A DNA stretch of 38,233 nt from Rhodanobacter sp. GTDB lineage: Bacteria > Pseudomonadota > Gammaproteobacteria > Xanthomonadales > Rhodanobacteraceae. How positions within the stretch are numbered: position 1 is the first letter of the stretch; each line of letters starts with the position of its first letter. The notes beneath the pieces are model-generated. The model saw nothing but the letters and a program-made list of their open reading frames with translations, searched no databases and was not told the DNA's origin. The translations under genes and the position numbers were made by a program. Location of the stretch: the NCBI GenBank assembly GCA_030148505.1, contig JASBTI010000019.1, positions 1-38,233 on the forward strand. The letters run 5' to 3'. Shown here piece by piece: positions 7,336 to 15,582 of the stretch.

Positions 7336-8232
7336 ATGCGCACCACCACCGCTACCGCTCTTGAGCGCGTCCGCGTCGAACTTGACCGTCTCGAGCAGGC
7401 GCCGGCACTGCACGAACTGGCACGCTTGGCGGCACTGAGCCCCGCCTATCTGCAACGCAGCTTTCGGCGCCGCTACGGCATGAGTCCAGCCGAATACCAT
7501 CGTGCCCGCCGCTTCGGTCAATTGAAGAGTGCCTTGCGTGAAGGTGCTGCGGTGGCGGCAGCGGTCTACGATGCCGGTTTTGGCTCGGCCAGTCGCGTCT
7601 ATGAACACAGTGATCGCCTGCTCGGCATGACCCCGGCCAGCTACCGTGCCGGTGGCGCCGGGGCGAGTATCCGCCACACCATCACCGACACGGTATTGGG
7701 GCGACTGCTGGTGGCGACCACCACCCGGGGCATTTGCGCCGTCACCCTGGGCGACGACGAAAAAACACTGGAAGTGGGCCTGACCCGCGAATTTCCGCAC
7801 GCCACCCATGAGCGCGTCGACTGCGGACGCGAAGAATGGCTCGATGCGGTTATCACGCGTATCCTGCATCAGCTGGGCTGGAGCGATGCCACCGTGCCGA
7901 CTCTGCCACCACTGGATGTCGCCGCCACCGCGTTCCAGTGGCGAGTTTGGGACGCGCTGACGCGCATTCCGACGGGTACGACCCTGAGTTACGGGCAACT
8001 GGCGGCCCAGCTCGGCCATCCGCGAGCCGCACGCGCCGTCGGTCGCGCCTGCGGCAGCAACCGGCTGGCGTTGATCGTGCCCTGCCACCGCATTGTGCGC
8101 GAAGATGGCTCGCTCGGTGGCTGGCGCTGGGGCGTCGAACGCAAACGCCAGCTGCTGGCACGCGAACAGCCCGCCGGCCTGCCAGCGGACATAAGCGAAA
8201 ACCCTCGCCGCCATCGACGAGCTCACGGATAA
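7336..8232 (+). CDS. AraC-type HTH / O6-methylguanine-DNA methyltransferase fusion (Ada C-terminal-like)
   Basis: 298 residues. The first ~100 form an AraC-family helix-turn-helix (LARLAALSPAYLQRSFRRRY; YGMSPAEYHRARR). Residues about 108-180 are the ribonuclease-H-like domain of alkyltransferases. Residues about 190-275 are the catalytic domain, with the active site IVPCHRIV (Cys250), the RAVGRACGSN arginine-finger helix and GWRWG. It transfers the alkyl group from O6-methylguanine onto Cys250. Compared with E. coli Ada, the zinc-binding N-terminal domain with Cys38, which repairs phosphotriesters and switches Ada into an activator, is absent. The start at 7336 has GGAG eight bases before it. 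This domain form may repair DNA and bind DNA but cannot be activated by the classical Cys38 route. The short gap to the next gene allows co-transcription. Confidence 0.9.
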   Translation: MRTTTATALERVRVELDRLEQAPALHELARLAALSPAYLQRSFRRRYGMSPAEYHRARRFGQLKSALREGAAVAAAVYDAGFGSASRVYEHSDRLLGMTPASYRAGGAGASIRHTITDTVLGRLLVATTTRGICAVTLGDDEKTLEVGLTREFPHATHERVDCGREEWLDAVITRILHQLGWSDATVPTLPPLDVAATAFQWRVWDALTRIPTGTTLSYGQLAAQLGHPRAARAVGRACGSNRLALIVPCHRIVREDGSLGGWRWGVERKRQLLAREQPAGLPADISENPRRHRRAHG

Positions 8233-8261
8233 TGCGCGACTGCCCCGCCTGAATTGCCGCC

Positions 8262-9170
8262 ATGTCCGATACCTCCGCCAGCGCCGCCAACGCGCCGCGC
8301 CGCTTGCGTGATCCTGCGGTCCTGATTCCGCTGGCGCTAGCCGCGCTGTATGTGATCTGGGGCTCGACCTATCTCGGCATTCACTTTGCACTGGAAAGCT
8401 ATCCGCCGTTTCTGCTCGCCGGTCTGCGCTTTCTATGCGCAGGGCTGTTGTTCTATGGCTTTTTGCGCTGGCGCGGCATCGCGTCGCCGACACCATTGCA
8501 ATGGCGCAATGCTGCGTTTACCGGTGTGCTGCTGCTCGGTTTCGGCAATGGCCTGGTGTGCTTCGCCGAACAACGCGTCAGCTCCGGCATCGCGGCCGTC
8601 GCGGTCGCTAGCATGCCGCTGTTTGCCGCGGTATTTTCCGGTATGTACGGGCTATGGCCGACCCGCCGCGAGAGCATCGGGCTGATGATCGGTTTTGCCG
8701 GCGTAATCGTGCTGAATCTGGGCAGCGGCCTGTCCGGCTCCCGTCTCGGTGCGCTGGCCCTGCTGACGGCAGCGATGTGTTGGGCATTCGGCTCGGTCTG
8801 GAGCAAGCATCAGGACATGCCGGCAGGGCCGATGAATACCGCCGCGCAGATGATCTGCGCCAGTGCGATGCTGCTGGCGGTGGGTTTTGGCAGCGGCGAG
8901 CGCCTGCCCGCACATCCGACGCTGCATGCGACGCTGGCGCTGACCTATCTGGCCGTGTTCGGTTCACTGATCGCCTTTAGCGCCTACCTTTACGTGCTCA
9001 AGCATACGCGCCCGGCATTGGCCACCAGCTATGCCTATGTCAATCCGCCGATGGCGGTACTGTTCGGCTTGCTGCTGGCTGGTGAACATGTCGGTCCCTA
9101 TGACCTCGCCGGCATGGCGGTAATTCTGCTCGGCGTGGGCGTGATCACGCTGGCCAGGCAACGGCGTTGA
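8262..9170 (+). CDS. yedA: EamA/DMT-family transporter, YedA-like
   Basis: 302 residues with about ten hydrophobic helices in two EamA repeats. The first begins LALAALYVIWGSTYLGIHFA, typical of YedA/RhaT-type drug/metabolite transporters. The second ends in SYAYVNPPMAVLFGLLLAGE, the conserved motif before the last two helices. It is an inner-membrane exporter; in E. coli, YedA affects amino-acid and drug export, but the substrate here cannot be read from sequence. It follows the alkyltransferase gene by 29 bases, and the FAH-family gene follows downstream, so a loose operon is possible. Confidence 0.88.
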   Translation: MSDTSASAANAPRRLRDPAVLIPLALAALYVIWGSTYLGIHFALESYPPFLLAGLRFLCAGLLFYGFLRWRGIASPTPLQWRNAAFTGVLLLGFGNGLVCFAEQRVSSGIAAVAVASMPLFAAVFSGMYGLWPTRRESIGLMIGFAGVIVLNLGSGLSGSRLGALALLTAAMCWAFGSVWSKHQDMPAGPMNTAAQMICASAMLLAVGFGSGERLPAHPTLHATLALTYLAVFGSLIAFSAYLYVLKHTRPALATSYAYVNPPMAVLFGLLLAGEHVGPYDLAGMAVILLGVGVITLARQRR

Positions 9171-9285
9171 AGTGCGCATGGTCGCGCGACGGGCAGCTTT
9201 TTTCGATGTCGGCCAGCCGACTGACGTTGCCGCACAGTTCGCGGCTCTGCGCTATGACCCGATGGATTTTGCTACGCTTGACGGC

Positions 9286-9972
9286 ATGCCCTACATCATC
9301 CCTCCCCCCCCTGTTTCCAGCCTACCCATCATCGGCAGCGATCAGCGCTTCCCGATCCGCCGGGTATTCTGCATTGGCCGCAATTACGCGGAGCATGCAC
9401 GCGAAATGGGCTCGAGCGTCGACACCTCCGCACCGATGTTTTTCTGCAAGCCTGCCGATGCGGTGGTCAGCGATGGCGCGGATGTGCCCTACCCGCAAGC
9501 CACCTCGGATCTGCACCACGAAGTAGAGATGGTGATTGCGCTGGGACAAGGTGGCCGCGACCTGGTAGCCGAACAGACCGAGGCGCTGATCTGGGGTTAC
9601 GGCGTGGGGCTGGATCTGACCCGGCGCGATCTGCAAGCCAGGGCCAAGTCCAAGGGCCATCCGTGGGACACAGCCAAGGCGTTTGACGGTTCGGCACCGG
9701 TTTCAGCCTTGTGTCCGGCCAGCCACGCCCGGCCTCACGCGCAAACGCGCCTGGCCCTGACTGTCAATGGCGAGTTGCGTCAACAAACCTTGCTGGCTGA
9801 CATGGTGCATGGCGTACCGGAGATCCTGATCGCCTTGTCCGGACTGTTCGCGTTGAAGCCCGGCGACCTGATCTTTACCGGTACCCCGGCCGGGGTGGCT
9901 GCAATGCAGCGGGGTGACCGTTTCCATGCGTCGCTCGACGGGATTGCCGAATTGCACGGCCGCATCGTCTGA
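9286..9972 (+). CDS. Fumarylacetoacetate hydrolase family protein
   Basis: 228 residues from the ATG at 9286, the usual family start ([14 protein letters not shown]). An in-frame extension to 9172 exists but has no family similarity. The FAH fold signatures are present: [15 protein letters not shown] near residue 30, the metal-binding H-H-E-V-E motif near residue 77 with Asp in [12 protein letters not shown], and the C-terminal [15 protein letters not shown]. Members act as Mg2+-dependent acylpyruvases, oxaloacetate decarboxylases or isomerases on small keto acids. This short single-domain form resembles YcgM/FAHD1. The exact substrate is not determined. Confidence 0.88.
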   Translation: MPYIIPPPPVSSLPIIGSDQRFPIRRVFCIGRNYAEHAREMGSSVDTSAPMFFCKPADAVVSDGADVPYPQATSDLHHEVEMVIALGQGGRDLVAEQTEALIWGYGVGLDLTRRDLQARAKSKGHPWDTAKAFDGSAPVSALCPASHARPHAQTRLALTVNGELRQQTLLADMVHGVPEILIALSGLFALKPGDLIFTGTPAGVAAMQRGDRFHASLDGIAELHGRIV

Positions 9973-10052
9973 CCGGCTGTTCCTTGTCGCTGCAAGGCGC
10001 CTGGATCCGGGGTAGAGTTTGTCCCTCATCCAGCAATCCGGGGAGTGAAGCG

Positions 10053-10463
10053 ATGAGTATGCTCAAGGAATTCAAAGCCTTCGCGATGCGCGGCAATGTC
10101 GTCGATCTCGCCGTTGGCGTGGTGATCGGTGCGGCCTTCGGCAAGATCGTGACGGCGCTGGTCAACAACGTCATCATGCCGCCCATCGGCTTGTTGACCG
10201 GCGGCGTGGATTTTTCGCAATTGAAATGGGTGCTCAAACCCGCCGACGTCAGCGATCCGGCGCACAAGGTGGCCGAAGTTGCCATCCAGTACGGCATCCT
10301 CATCAATACCCTGATCCAATTCGTGATCATCGCATTCACGATTTTTATGCTGGTCAAGGCGATCAACCGGATGAAGCGCAAGGAGGAAGCCGCCCCGGCC
10401 GCGCCGCCGCCGGATGTGGTTCTGCTGACTGAAATCCGTGATCTGCTGAAGAGCAAACCCTGA
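10053..10463 (+). CDS. mscL: Large-conductance mechanosensitive channel
   Basis: 136 residues, the same length as E. coli MscL. The N-terminal amphipathic helix ([20 protein letters not shown]) leads into the first pore helix ([19 protein letters not shown]). A periplasmic loop with DVSDPAHK, the second helix ([20 protein letters not shown]) and a charged C-terminal helix ([11 protein letters not shown]) follow. It forms a homopentamer in the inner membrane and opens under extreme tension to release solutes on osmotic downshift. The ATG at 10053 is preceded by GGGGAGTGAAG. The gene stands alone. Confidence 0.97.
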   Translation: MSMLKEFKAFAMRGNVVDLAVGVVIGAAFGKIVTALVNNVIMPPIGLLTGGVDFSQLKWVLKPADVSDPAHKVAEVAIQYGILINTLIQFVIIAFTIFMLVKAINRMKRKEEAAPAAPPPDVVLLTEIRDLLKSKP

Positions 10464-10511
10464 CAGCGCGATCCCGGCTGCCGTTATGCCTTACTGCCAG
10501 CAGGGTATCGT

Positions 10512-10538
10512 GGGGTTTTGGCGGGCAACCGCCGACCC
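10512..10538. terminator. Possible hairpin between convergent mscL and the secreted-protein gene
   Basis: GGCGG-GCAA-CCGCC at 10520-10533 forms a five-base stem, with outer GGG/CCC pairing across an internal loop. It lies between two convergent genes. There is no clear T run on either side, so the call is weak. Confidence 0.3.
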
Positions 10539-10541
10539 GGC

Positions 10542-10940
10542 TCAATGACTGTAGAACTGCCCCGAGTCGACCAGCACCTTGGGGAAGCAGAAGCGCTTTG
10601 GCAGCAACGCAATCGCCATCGGAATGCCGACACTGCGTTCCACGCCGCCGACGCTCCGGCAGTCGATGCCGGCGGGCAGCTCGTAGTGGATGATGCGCAG
10701 GGTGTATTGCGGACAGACGTCGCCACACGGAAACTCGGCGACAACCACGGCGCCATGGTGACGCCCAAGACGTACTGTCGTATTCATCAGCGTCGCCTTG
10801 TCCCAAGGACGGTTGGCGTAGGCACGCAGCGCCGCATCGTCCAGCTCTTTCGCGTCGGAGGCAGCGGAGGCTACGACTGCAGTACTTGCAACCAAGAGCG
10901 CCGCAACGCCGATCGCACTGGTCAGGAAGCGGCCGAGCAT
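10542..10940 (-). CDS. Small secreted cysteine-containing protein, unknown function
   Basis: 132 residues. A clear Sec signal peptide spans about residues 1-26 (MLGRFLTSAIGVAALLVAST...ASA-A). The mature part has four cysteines: CGDVC near residue 72, DCRS near residue 93 and FCFP near residue 118. These could form two disulfides in the periplasm. No domain is recognised. The start overlaps the end of the MarR gene by 19 bases, so the two are very probably co-transcribed and translationally coupled. The regulator may control this gene, but no operator was identified. Confidence 0.8.
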   Translation of the reverse strand: MLGRFLTSAIGVAALLVASTAVVASAASDAKELDDAALRAYANRPWDKATLMNTTVRLGRHHGAVVVAEFPCGDVCPQYTLRIIHYELPAGIDCRSVGGVERSVGIPMAIALLPKRFCFPKVLVDSGQFYSH

Positions 10941-11410
10941 GATGGTAGCCTCTCTCCTGAATCGCCATCACCCTCTTGCTCGAGTGCCTGCAGATTGTCC
11001 TTGATCCGCTCGATCACGGCCAATGCATCGCGGAGTTCCTCGAAATCGATGCCGCGGGTAGCATCCTTGCGCAGCTCACGGCCGATCAGCTCCATATCGT
11101 CGATGATGCCGCTGGCCTGCTCGGTGGTGTAAAGCCGCCAGGCGCGACGATCGGTCGGATCGGGGCGACGCTCAACGAAACCCGCCGCCTGCAGTCGATC
11201 GATGACGCGGCCCACCGCGATCGGTTCCATCTCCAGGAATTCCGCGAGTTCGGTTTGCCGCAACCCCTCACGGTGGTAGAGCATCTTGGTCGCGCGCCAC
11301 TGGGCACGGGTCAAACCAAACTTCACCGCACGTCGATCAAAATGCTTGCGGATCAGCAATGTCACGTCATTGAGCAGGTAACCAAAGGAGATATCTTCGG
11401 TATTTGCCAT
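10922..11410 (-). CDS. MarR-family transcriptional regulator
   Basis: 162 residues from the ATG at 11410, which has GGAGG upstream; a longer frame to 11449 is less likely. The winged helix lies at about residues 35-105: the recognition segment is LRQTELAEFLEMEPIAVGRV and the wing is VERRPDPTDRRAWRLY, the signature of MarR proteins. They dimerise through terminal helices and usually repress nearby genes until a small aromatic ligand or oxidation releases them. It is translationally coupled to the secreted protein downstream and divergent from the macrodomain gene across 62 bases, so either or both could be targets. No cysteine lies in the visible winged-helix region. Confidence 0.92.
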   Translation of the reverse strand: MANTEDISFGYLLNDVTLLIRKHFDRRAVKFGLTRAQWRATKMLYHREGLRQTELAEFLEMEPIAVGRVIDRLQAAGFVERRPDPTDRRAWRLYTTEQASGIIDDMELIGRELRKDATRGIDFEELRDALAVIERIKDNLQALEQEGDGDSGERLPSCSAAS

Positions 11411-11472
11411 GATTCGTCGAACCTCCACAGCGGTACACGCTTGCAGCATACGTGGCCGCCAAGGTCTAAGCC

Positions 11473-11994
11473 ATGCCTGTCACAGTCATTACGGCTGATA
11501 TTACGCTATTGGCCATGGATGCCATCGTCAATGCCGCCAATCCAAGCCTGCTCGGCGGTGGCGGCGTTGACGGCGCGATACACCGTGCCGCCGGTCCGGC
11601 CTTGCTGCAAGCCTGTCGTGCGTTGCCACAGTTGCAGCCGGGGATCCGCTGCCCCACGGGCGAGGCGCGCATCACGCCGGGTTTCGGTTTGCCGGCAGAG
11701 CACGTGATCCATGTGGTGGGCCCGGTTTGGCAAGGCGGTGAACACGGCGAACCCGAGCTGCTTGCGAACTGCTACCGGCAGGCGCTGTACCTGCTTAGAA
11801 AGCAACATTTGCGGCGAATTGCCTTCCCGGCGATCAGTTGCGGCGTCTATGGCTATCCAGCAGCACGCGCCGCGGCAGTGGCAGCCCGCACCCTCGGGGA
11901 GGAGCTGCGCCCCCACCGCTCACTCGATGTGGTCCTGTGCTGCCATAGCGATGCGATGCGCATGATCTTTCAACAGGCTGTCAGTGCAACTTGA
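11473..11994 (+). CDS. Macrodomain protein, YmdB-like O-acetyl-ADP-ribose deacetylase
   Basis: 173 residues, a single macrodomain. The ADP-ribose site is intact: D9 in ITADIT, N20-A-A-N23, [14 protein letters not shown] (28-41), [20 protein letters not shown], and the phosphate loop [10 protein letters not shown] at about 119-128. It resembles YmdB, which removes acetyl groups from O-acetyl-ADP-ribose and can hydrolyse mono-ADP-ribose from proteins. No signal peptide is present, so it is cytoplasmic. The 3' end overlaps the convergent batD gene by 14 bases. It faces the MarR gene across a 62-base promoter region. No ADP-ribosyltransferase is adjacent, so a toxin/antitoxin pairing is not supported. 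Confidence 0.92.
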   Translation: MPVTVITADITLLAMDAIVNAANPSLLGGGGVDGAIHRAAGPALLQACRALPQLQPGIRCPTGEARITPGFGLPAEHVIHVVGPVWQGGEHGEPELLANCYRQALYLLRKQHLRRIAFPAISCGVYGYPAARAAAVAARTLGEELRPHRSLDVVLCCHSDAMRMIFQQAVSAT

Positions 11995-13681
11995 ACGGAT
12001 ACAGGGGCGGCAAGCCACCGTCATCGCCCCCTGCGTCGACAGCTCGCCAGACGAAGCCCCGCTTGAACGCAGCCGTCAACGTATCACCCTCCGCTTCAGC
12101 GACCACGCTGCCGTACTGGCGCCGTTGCAGCGCGGCGATGGCCCTGCCCTGTGCCTCGTCGTCAAGCGCAGCGGCCAGTTCACCGAGGTGCTGGATCGTC
12201 GGTCGCTCGGCACGAGCCCACGCAAGCAGTGCGTGGGCCTGGGCCGCAACGTCGCTGCCGCGTGCCGCCAGCAAGAATGCCTTCTGCAACTGCCGTGAAC
12301 CTGTTTTTGCGGGCCTCGGGGCCTCGGGATCCAGGGGGGGCGCCGAGGCACCACGACGACGCCACAACAACCAGGCCAATATGCTGACCGCCCACAGCCC
12401 GATGCTGCCAAGGGCAACCCAGCGCCAGATACCGACCGGCTTAGCGGTCATAGCGCCAGGCGGCGGCGCAACCTCGCTAGTGCTACCGGCGGCGGGAGCT
12501 GGGGGCGGCGCGGCGCCGCCGATCGCCGGCAGCACCGTGATGGTATGTGCGGGGATCTTTGCCACTTCCCGCTGGTTGGTCAGCACATTCCACCAGGTCA
12601 CACTGATTGCCGGGACGGTCAGCGTTCCAGCACGGGTCGGCACAATCGCAAACGCGTGTTGACGACGACCGACGATCCAGCGCCCATCGTTACGGCTACC
12701 GGTTACCGGCTTGTCCGGATACACCGTCGCACCGTCGAGCGTTGGCAAACTCAGCGCAGGCAAGCTCTCGAAAGGCAGTCCGGTCGCCTGCAGCTCCATG
12801 TTCAGATTCAGTGGCTGCCCTACCCGTGCCTGGTCGCCCGCCCCCGGCCAGCCGCTGAGGGTAAGGCTCAACTTGCGCGCCGGCAGCCACGCTGCATTGC
12901 CCCAATTGGAAGGCACCGGCTTGATGTCTACGGGCACCGCGGGTGCACTGGCCGAAATGGGCGTGCTGGCACCAAAAAAACTGTTGGGGTCGTTCGGGTC
13001 GATCACATTGCCCTGGAAGTTCAGCGCCGGAATGACAAAATGTCCGGCACGTTGCGGGATCAAGGCATAGCGTCGCTCCAGCACGTGATATTGGCGTCCC
13101 CCCTGTTGGCTGTCGTAATTCAGGTCGCTACCCAGCCGGCTCACGTCCATGCCATCGAGCTGCGGCGTATCGAGTGATCCACTGCTGATATTGGTGGCGT
13201 AATACAGCCGCACGACATAGCTCAATTGCTGGCCGACGTAGCCATGGTCCGGCTCGACCTGCGCTTCCATGAAGACGCGCTTGTGCTCGGCCAAGGCCTC
13301 CGCCGGGTTGGGTGCGGTTACGGTCAGCTGCAGGGGTGCTGTCTGCTTCCCGGCGACGGTCAGCGCGGGAATCTGCAGCACGCCGACATGCCTAGGCCGC
13401 AACGCAATACCGAAGGTCAGCTTCGAACTCGCTCGCCCGTTGATCACACTGAGACTGCTGTTCTGTGAAGTACCGAGGATGGCAAAATCCTGGCGCAAGG
13501 CGCTGAGATCGGGCGATTCGACGTTGCCGCTGGAGCCGGTGACGCGCAGATTCAGCGTCACTGTATCGCCCAGTTGCACCGTGCTGCGGTCGAGCGTGGC
13601 CTGCACCTGAGTGGCATGGCCAAGTACCGGAACCAGCAGGGATAGCAGCAACCACCATCCAGTGAACCGTCGACGTGTCAT
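11981..13681 (-). CDS. batD: BatD-family protein, last gene of the MoxR operon
   Basis: 566 residues. A signal peptide (about 1-23, [15 protein letters not shown]) is followed by several Ig-like beta domains with the BatD start motif [21 protein letters not shown] later repeat reads [15 protein letters not shown] and a Pro/Ala-rich stretch lies near residue 395. A membrane helix ([20 protein letters not shown]) is followed by a cytoplasmic tail of ~120 residues. BatD proteins are membrane-anchored, periplasmic-facing partners of the BatA/BatB VWA proteins; in Bacteroides the Bat operon was linked to oxygen tolerance. The start overlaps the stop of the VWA/TPR gene by four bases. The molecular function is unknown. 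Confidence 0.9.
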   Translation of the reverse strand: MTRRRFTGWWLLLSLLVPVLGHATQVQATLDRSTVQLGDTVTLNLRVTGSSGNVESPDLSALRQDFAILGTSQNSSLSVINGRASSKLTFGIALRPRHVGVLQIPALTVAGKQTAPLQLTVTAPNPAEALAEHKRVFMEAQVEPDHGYVGQQLSYVVRLYYATNISSGSLDTPQLDGMDVSRLGSDLNYDSQQGGRQYHVLERRYALIPQRAGHFVIPALNFQGNVIDPNDPNSFFGASTPISASAPAVPVDIKPVPSNWGNAAWLPARKLSLTLSGWPGAGDQARVGQPLNLNMELQATGLPFESLPALSLPTLDGATVYPDKPVTGSRNDGRWIVGRRQHAFAIVPTRAGTLTVPAISVTWWNVLTNQREVAKIPAHTITVLPAIGGAAPPPAPAAGSTSEVAPPPGAMTAKPVGIWRWVALGSIGLWAVSILAWLLWRRRGASAPPLDPEAPRPAKTGSRQLQKAFLLAARGSDVAAQAHALLAWARAERPTIQHLGELAAALDDEAQGRAIAALQRRQYGSVVAEAEGDTLTAAFKRGFVWRAVDAGGDDGGLPPLYPFKLH

Positions 13682-15582
13682 GGCTGTTGATCCTCCGGGG
13701 GGGCGCTGCCGTGGCGCTGCAGGTATTCCAACGCGAATTTTCGCCGCAACAAAGCGCCAGGATCATCGGGCACCCGCTGCAAGGCCTGACGCAGATCGGC
13801 AGGCAGCTTCGACTGTGGGTCGCCTTGGGCCATCACTCCGAGCTGATGGGTGGGGGGCGGCGATGCCTGATGCCCCTTGCCTGAGCCAGCCATGGCCTTG
13901 TCCATCTGCTGTTTCAAGGCCTCTTGCGCCCTCTGCGCACGGGCTTTCTGTTCGGCCTGTTGTTGCGGCGTCTGCGGCTTTGGCTGCTCGCCGGCCTGAT
14001 CCCGGGCGCCCTGATTGCTGGCATCGTCAGACTTGGACTTTCCCTGATCGCGCGATGGATTATTGCCGTTCTTCGGCGCACCACCCTGATCCGGCGACTG
14101 CCCCGACTTGCCCTGCTTGCCGCTCTTGTCGGAGCCGGACGAAGGCTTCTGACTGCCACCGTTGCCTTGCGGCTTCTGGGAATTCGATGACGGCTGTTTC
14201 GCGGACTGCTTTTTTTGCTGCTGGCGGTGCAGCCAGTTTTCGACTGCCTTGCGGTTGGCCCTGGCGTCGACATTGCCGGGATCGAGTTTCAGCGCCTGAT
14301 CGTAAGCCTTGATGGCTTGTCGATACTGCCCCTGCCTGGCCAGCGCATTGCCCAGATTGTAGGCGCCATCCGTACCGGCAACCTGGCTCAAGGACTTGGC
14401 GGCGGCGGCAAAATCGCCTGCGCGATAATCCGCCACACCACGCCATGCGGGATCGCGCGCCAGCTGCTGCGCCTGTTTCACGGCGCCATGTCGCAACGCC
14501 TGTGCCGCCTGTTGGTCAGGACGTTGCCATAGATCGCGCCAGCCTGTCGCCTCCACCCGACCCGGCCATGCCGGCAACACCATCAGCGCCAGCAGCAACA
14601 GCCAGCCGCGACGAAACGACAAGGCCACCAGCAACAGCAACGGCAGCAGCAGCCATGGGCCGCGATCTTGCCATTGCTCAGTCAGCTGGCCCCTGGCAAG
14701 GTGGGTCGAGCCAGTACGTAATTGGCTGTGCAGCGCGTCGATATCGCGCCGATCATTGGTCATCGGCACATAGCGGCCGCCGCCGGCTTCGGCCAGCGCG
14801 GACAAGGCCGCGTCATCCCGCCCGGCCATCACCATATGACCCTGCTTGTCGTGCAGGAAGCCGCCGCCGGGTTCGATGATCGGGCCGCCCTCTACGGTGC
14901 CCACGCCAAGCACCGATACAGTCAATCCTGCCGCTGCCGCCTGCCGTGCCGCGGCAACCGCCGCAGTACCGGCCTGATCGGTGATCAAGACCAACGAACC
15001 GGTCTTGACGTGCGCATCGTGAATCAAGCTTACCGCGCGCTTGATCGCCAATGCCGCATTGTTACCGTCGATTGGCATGGTGTCCGGCGCCATGGCATCG
15101 AGCAGATCACTGAGGCTGTTGGCGTCGGAGGTCAATGGCGCGACCACGAAGGCCTCGCCGGCATAGCCAATCAGCGCGTTCAGGCCATCGCGATTGCTGT
15201 CCAGCAACTGGTGGGCTTTGTAGATCGCGCGGTCAAGCCGGCTTGGCGCCACATCGCGCGCCAACATGTGCCGGGACAGCGAGATGGCAACCACCTGAGC
15301 CGCGCGGCTGGCGTATAGCGGCTGCGGCACACGGCTCCAGGTCGGACCGGCCAGCGCCAAGGCTGCCAGCGTCCAGCCCACCATGAATAGCCATACCGGC
15401 CAGTGCCGGCTGCCTGGCCGTCCATGCAGCAGATGCGGCAGCAGGTCGGCGTCGACCAGACGCGAGAGCGCCGCGTTGACCTGGTACCGCCGCGTGCCTA
15501 GCCACCACAGCAAGGGCAGCAATGCCAGTGCGACCAGCCACCAAGGCTGCAAAAAGTGAAACTGCTGCACGGCTTCGCTCAT
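13678..15582 (-). CDS. batB: BatB/BatC-like fusion: membrane VWA domain plus TPR and low-complexity tail
   Basis: 634 residues. Two N-terminal membrane helices (about 14-30 and 60-78) precede a VWA domain (about 92-290), and a further helix pair lies at about 305-345. TPR-like repeats follow (about 385-450: AYNLGNALARQGQYRQAIKA, YDQALKLDPGNVDARANRKA). A long Gln/Lys/Ser/Gly-rich disordered region then leads to a conserved C-terminal patch with DDPGALLRRKF. BatB and BatC are separate genes in some bacteria and fused here. The metal site motif normally reading D-x-S-x-S is S101-L-S-R-H105, so the first Asp and last Ser are lost. The later Thr (APLT) and Asp (LITDQA) positions remain. It overlaps batA and batD by ATGA junctions. 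Confidence 0.9.
   Translation of the reverse strand: MSEAVQQFHFLQPWWLVALALLPLLWWLGTRRYQVNAALSRLVDADLLPHLLHGRPGSRHWPVWLFMVGWTLAALALAGPTWSRVPQPLYASRAAQVVAISLSRHMLARDVAPSRLDRAIYKAHQLLDSNRDGLNALIGYAGEAFVVAPLTSDANSLSDLLDAMAPDTMPIDGNNAALAIKRAVSLIHDAHVKTGSLVLITDQAGTAAVAAARQAAAAGLTVSVLGVGTVEGGPIIEPGGGFLHDKQGHMVMAGRDDAALSALAEAGGGRYVPMTNDRRDIDALHSQLRTGSTHLARGQLTEQWQDRGPWLLLPLLLLVALSFRRGWLLLLALMVLPAWPGRVEATGWRDLWQRPDQQAAQALRHGAVKQAQQLARDPAWRGVADYRAGDFAAAAKSLSQVAGTDGAYNLGNALARQGQYRQAIKAYDQALKLDPGNVDARANRKAVENWLHRQQQKKQSAKQPSSNSQKPQGNGGSQKPSSGSDKSGKQGKSGQSPDQGGAPKNGNNPSRDQGKSKSDDASNQGARDQAGEQPKPQTPQQQAEQKARAQRAQEALKQQMDKAMAGSGKGHQASPPPTHQLGVMAQGDPQSKLPADLRQALQRVPDDPGALLRRKFALEYLQRHGSAPPEDQQP

Noticed and set aside
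7300..8496. Minus-strand open frame (398 codons) opposite the alkyltransferase fusion
   Set aside because: The plus-strand gene has full family motifs including PCHR; the antisense frame has none.
11411..11994. Macrodomain plus neighbour as an ADP-ribosylation toxin/antitoxin (DarTG-like) pair
   Set aside because: No ADP-ribosyltransferase gene is adjacent; the neighbours are a MarR regulator and batD.
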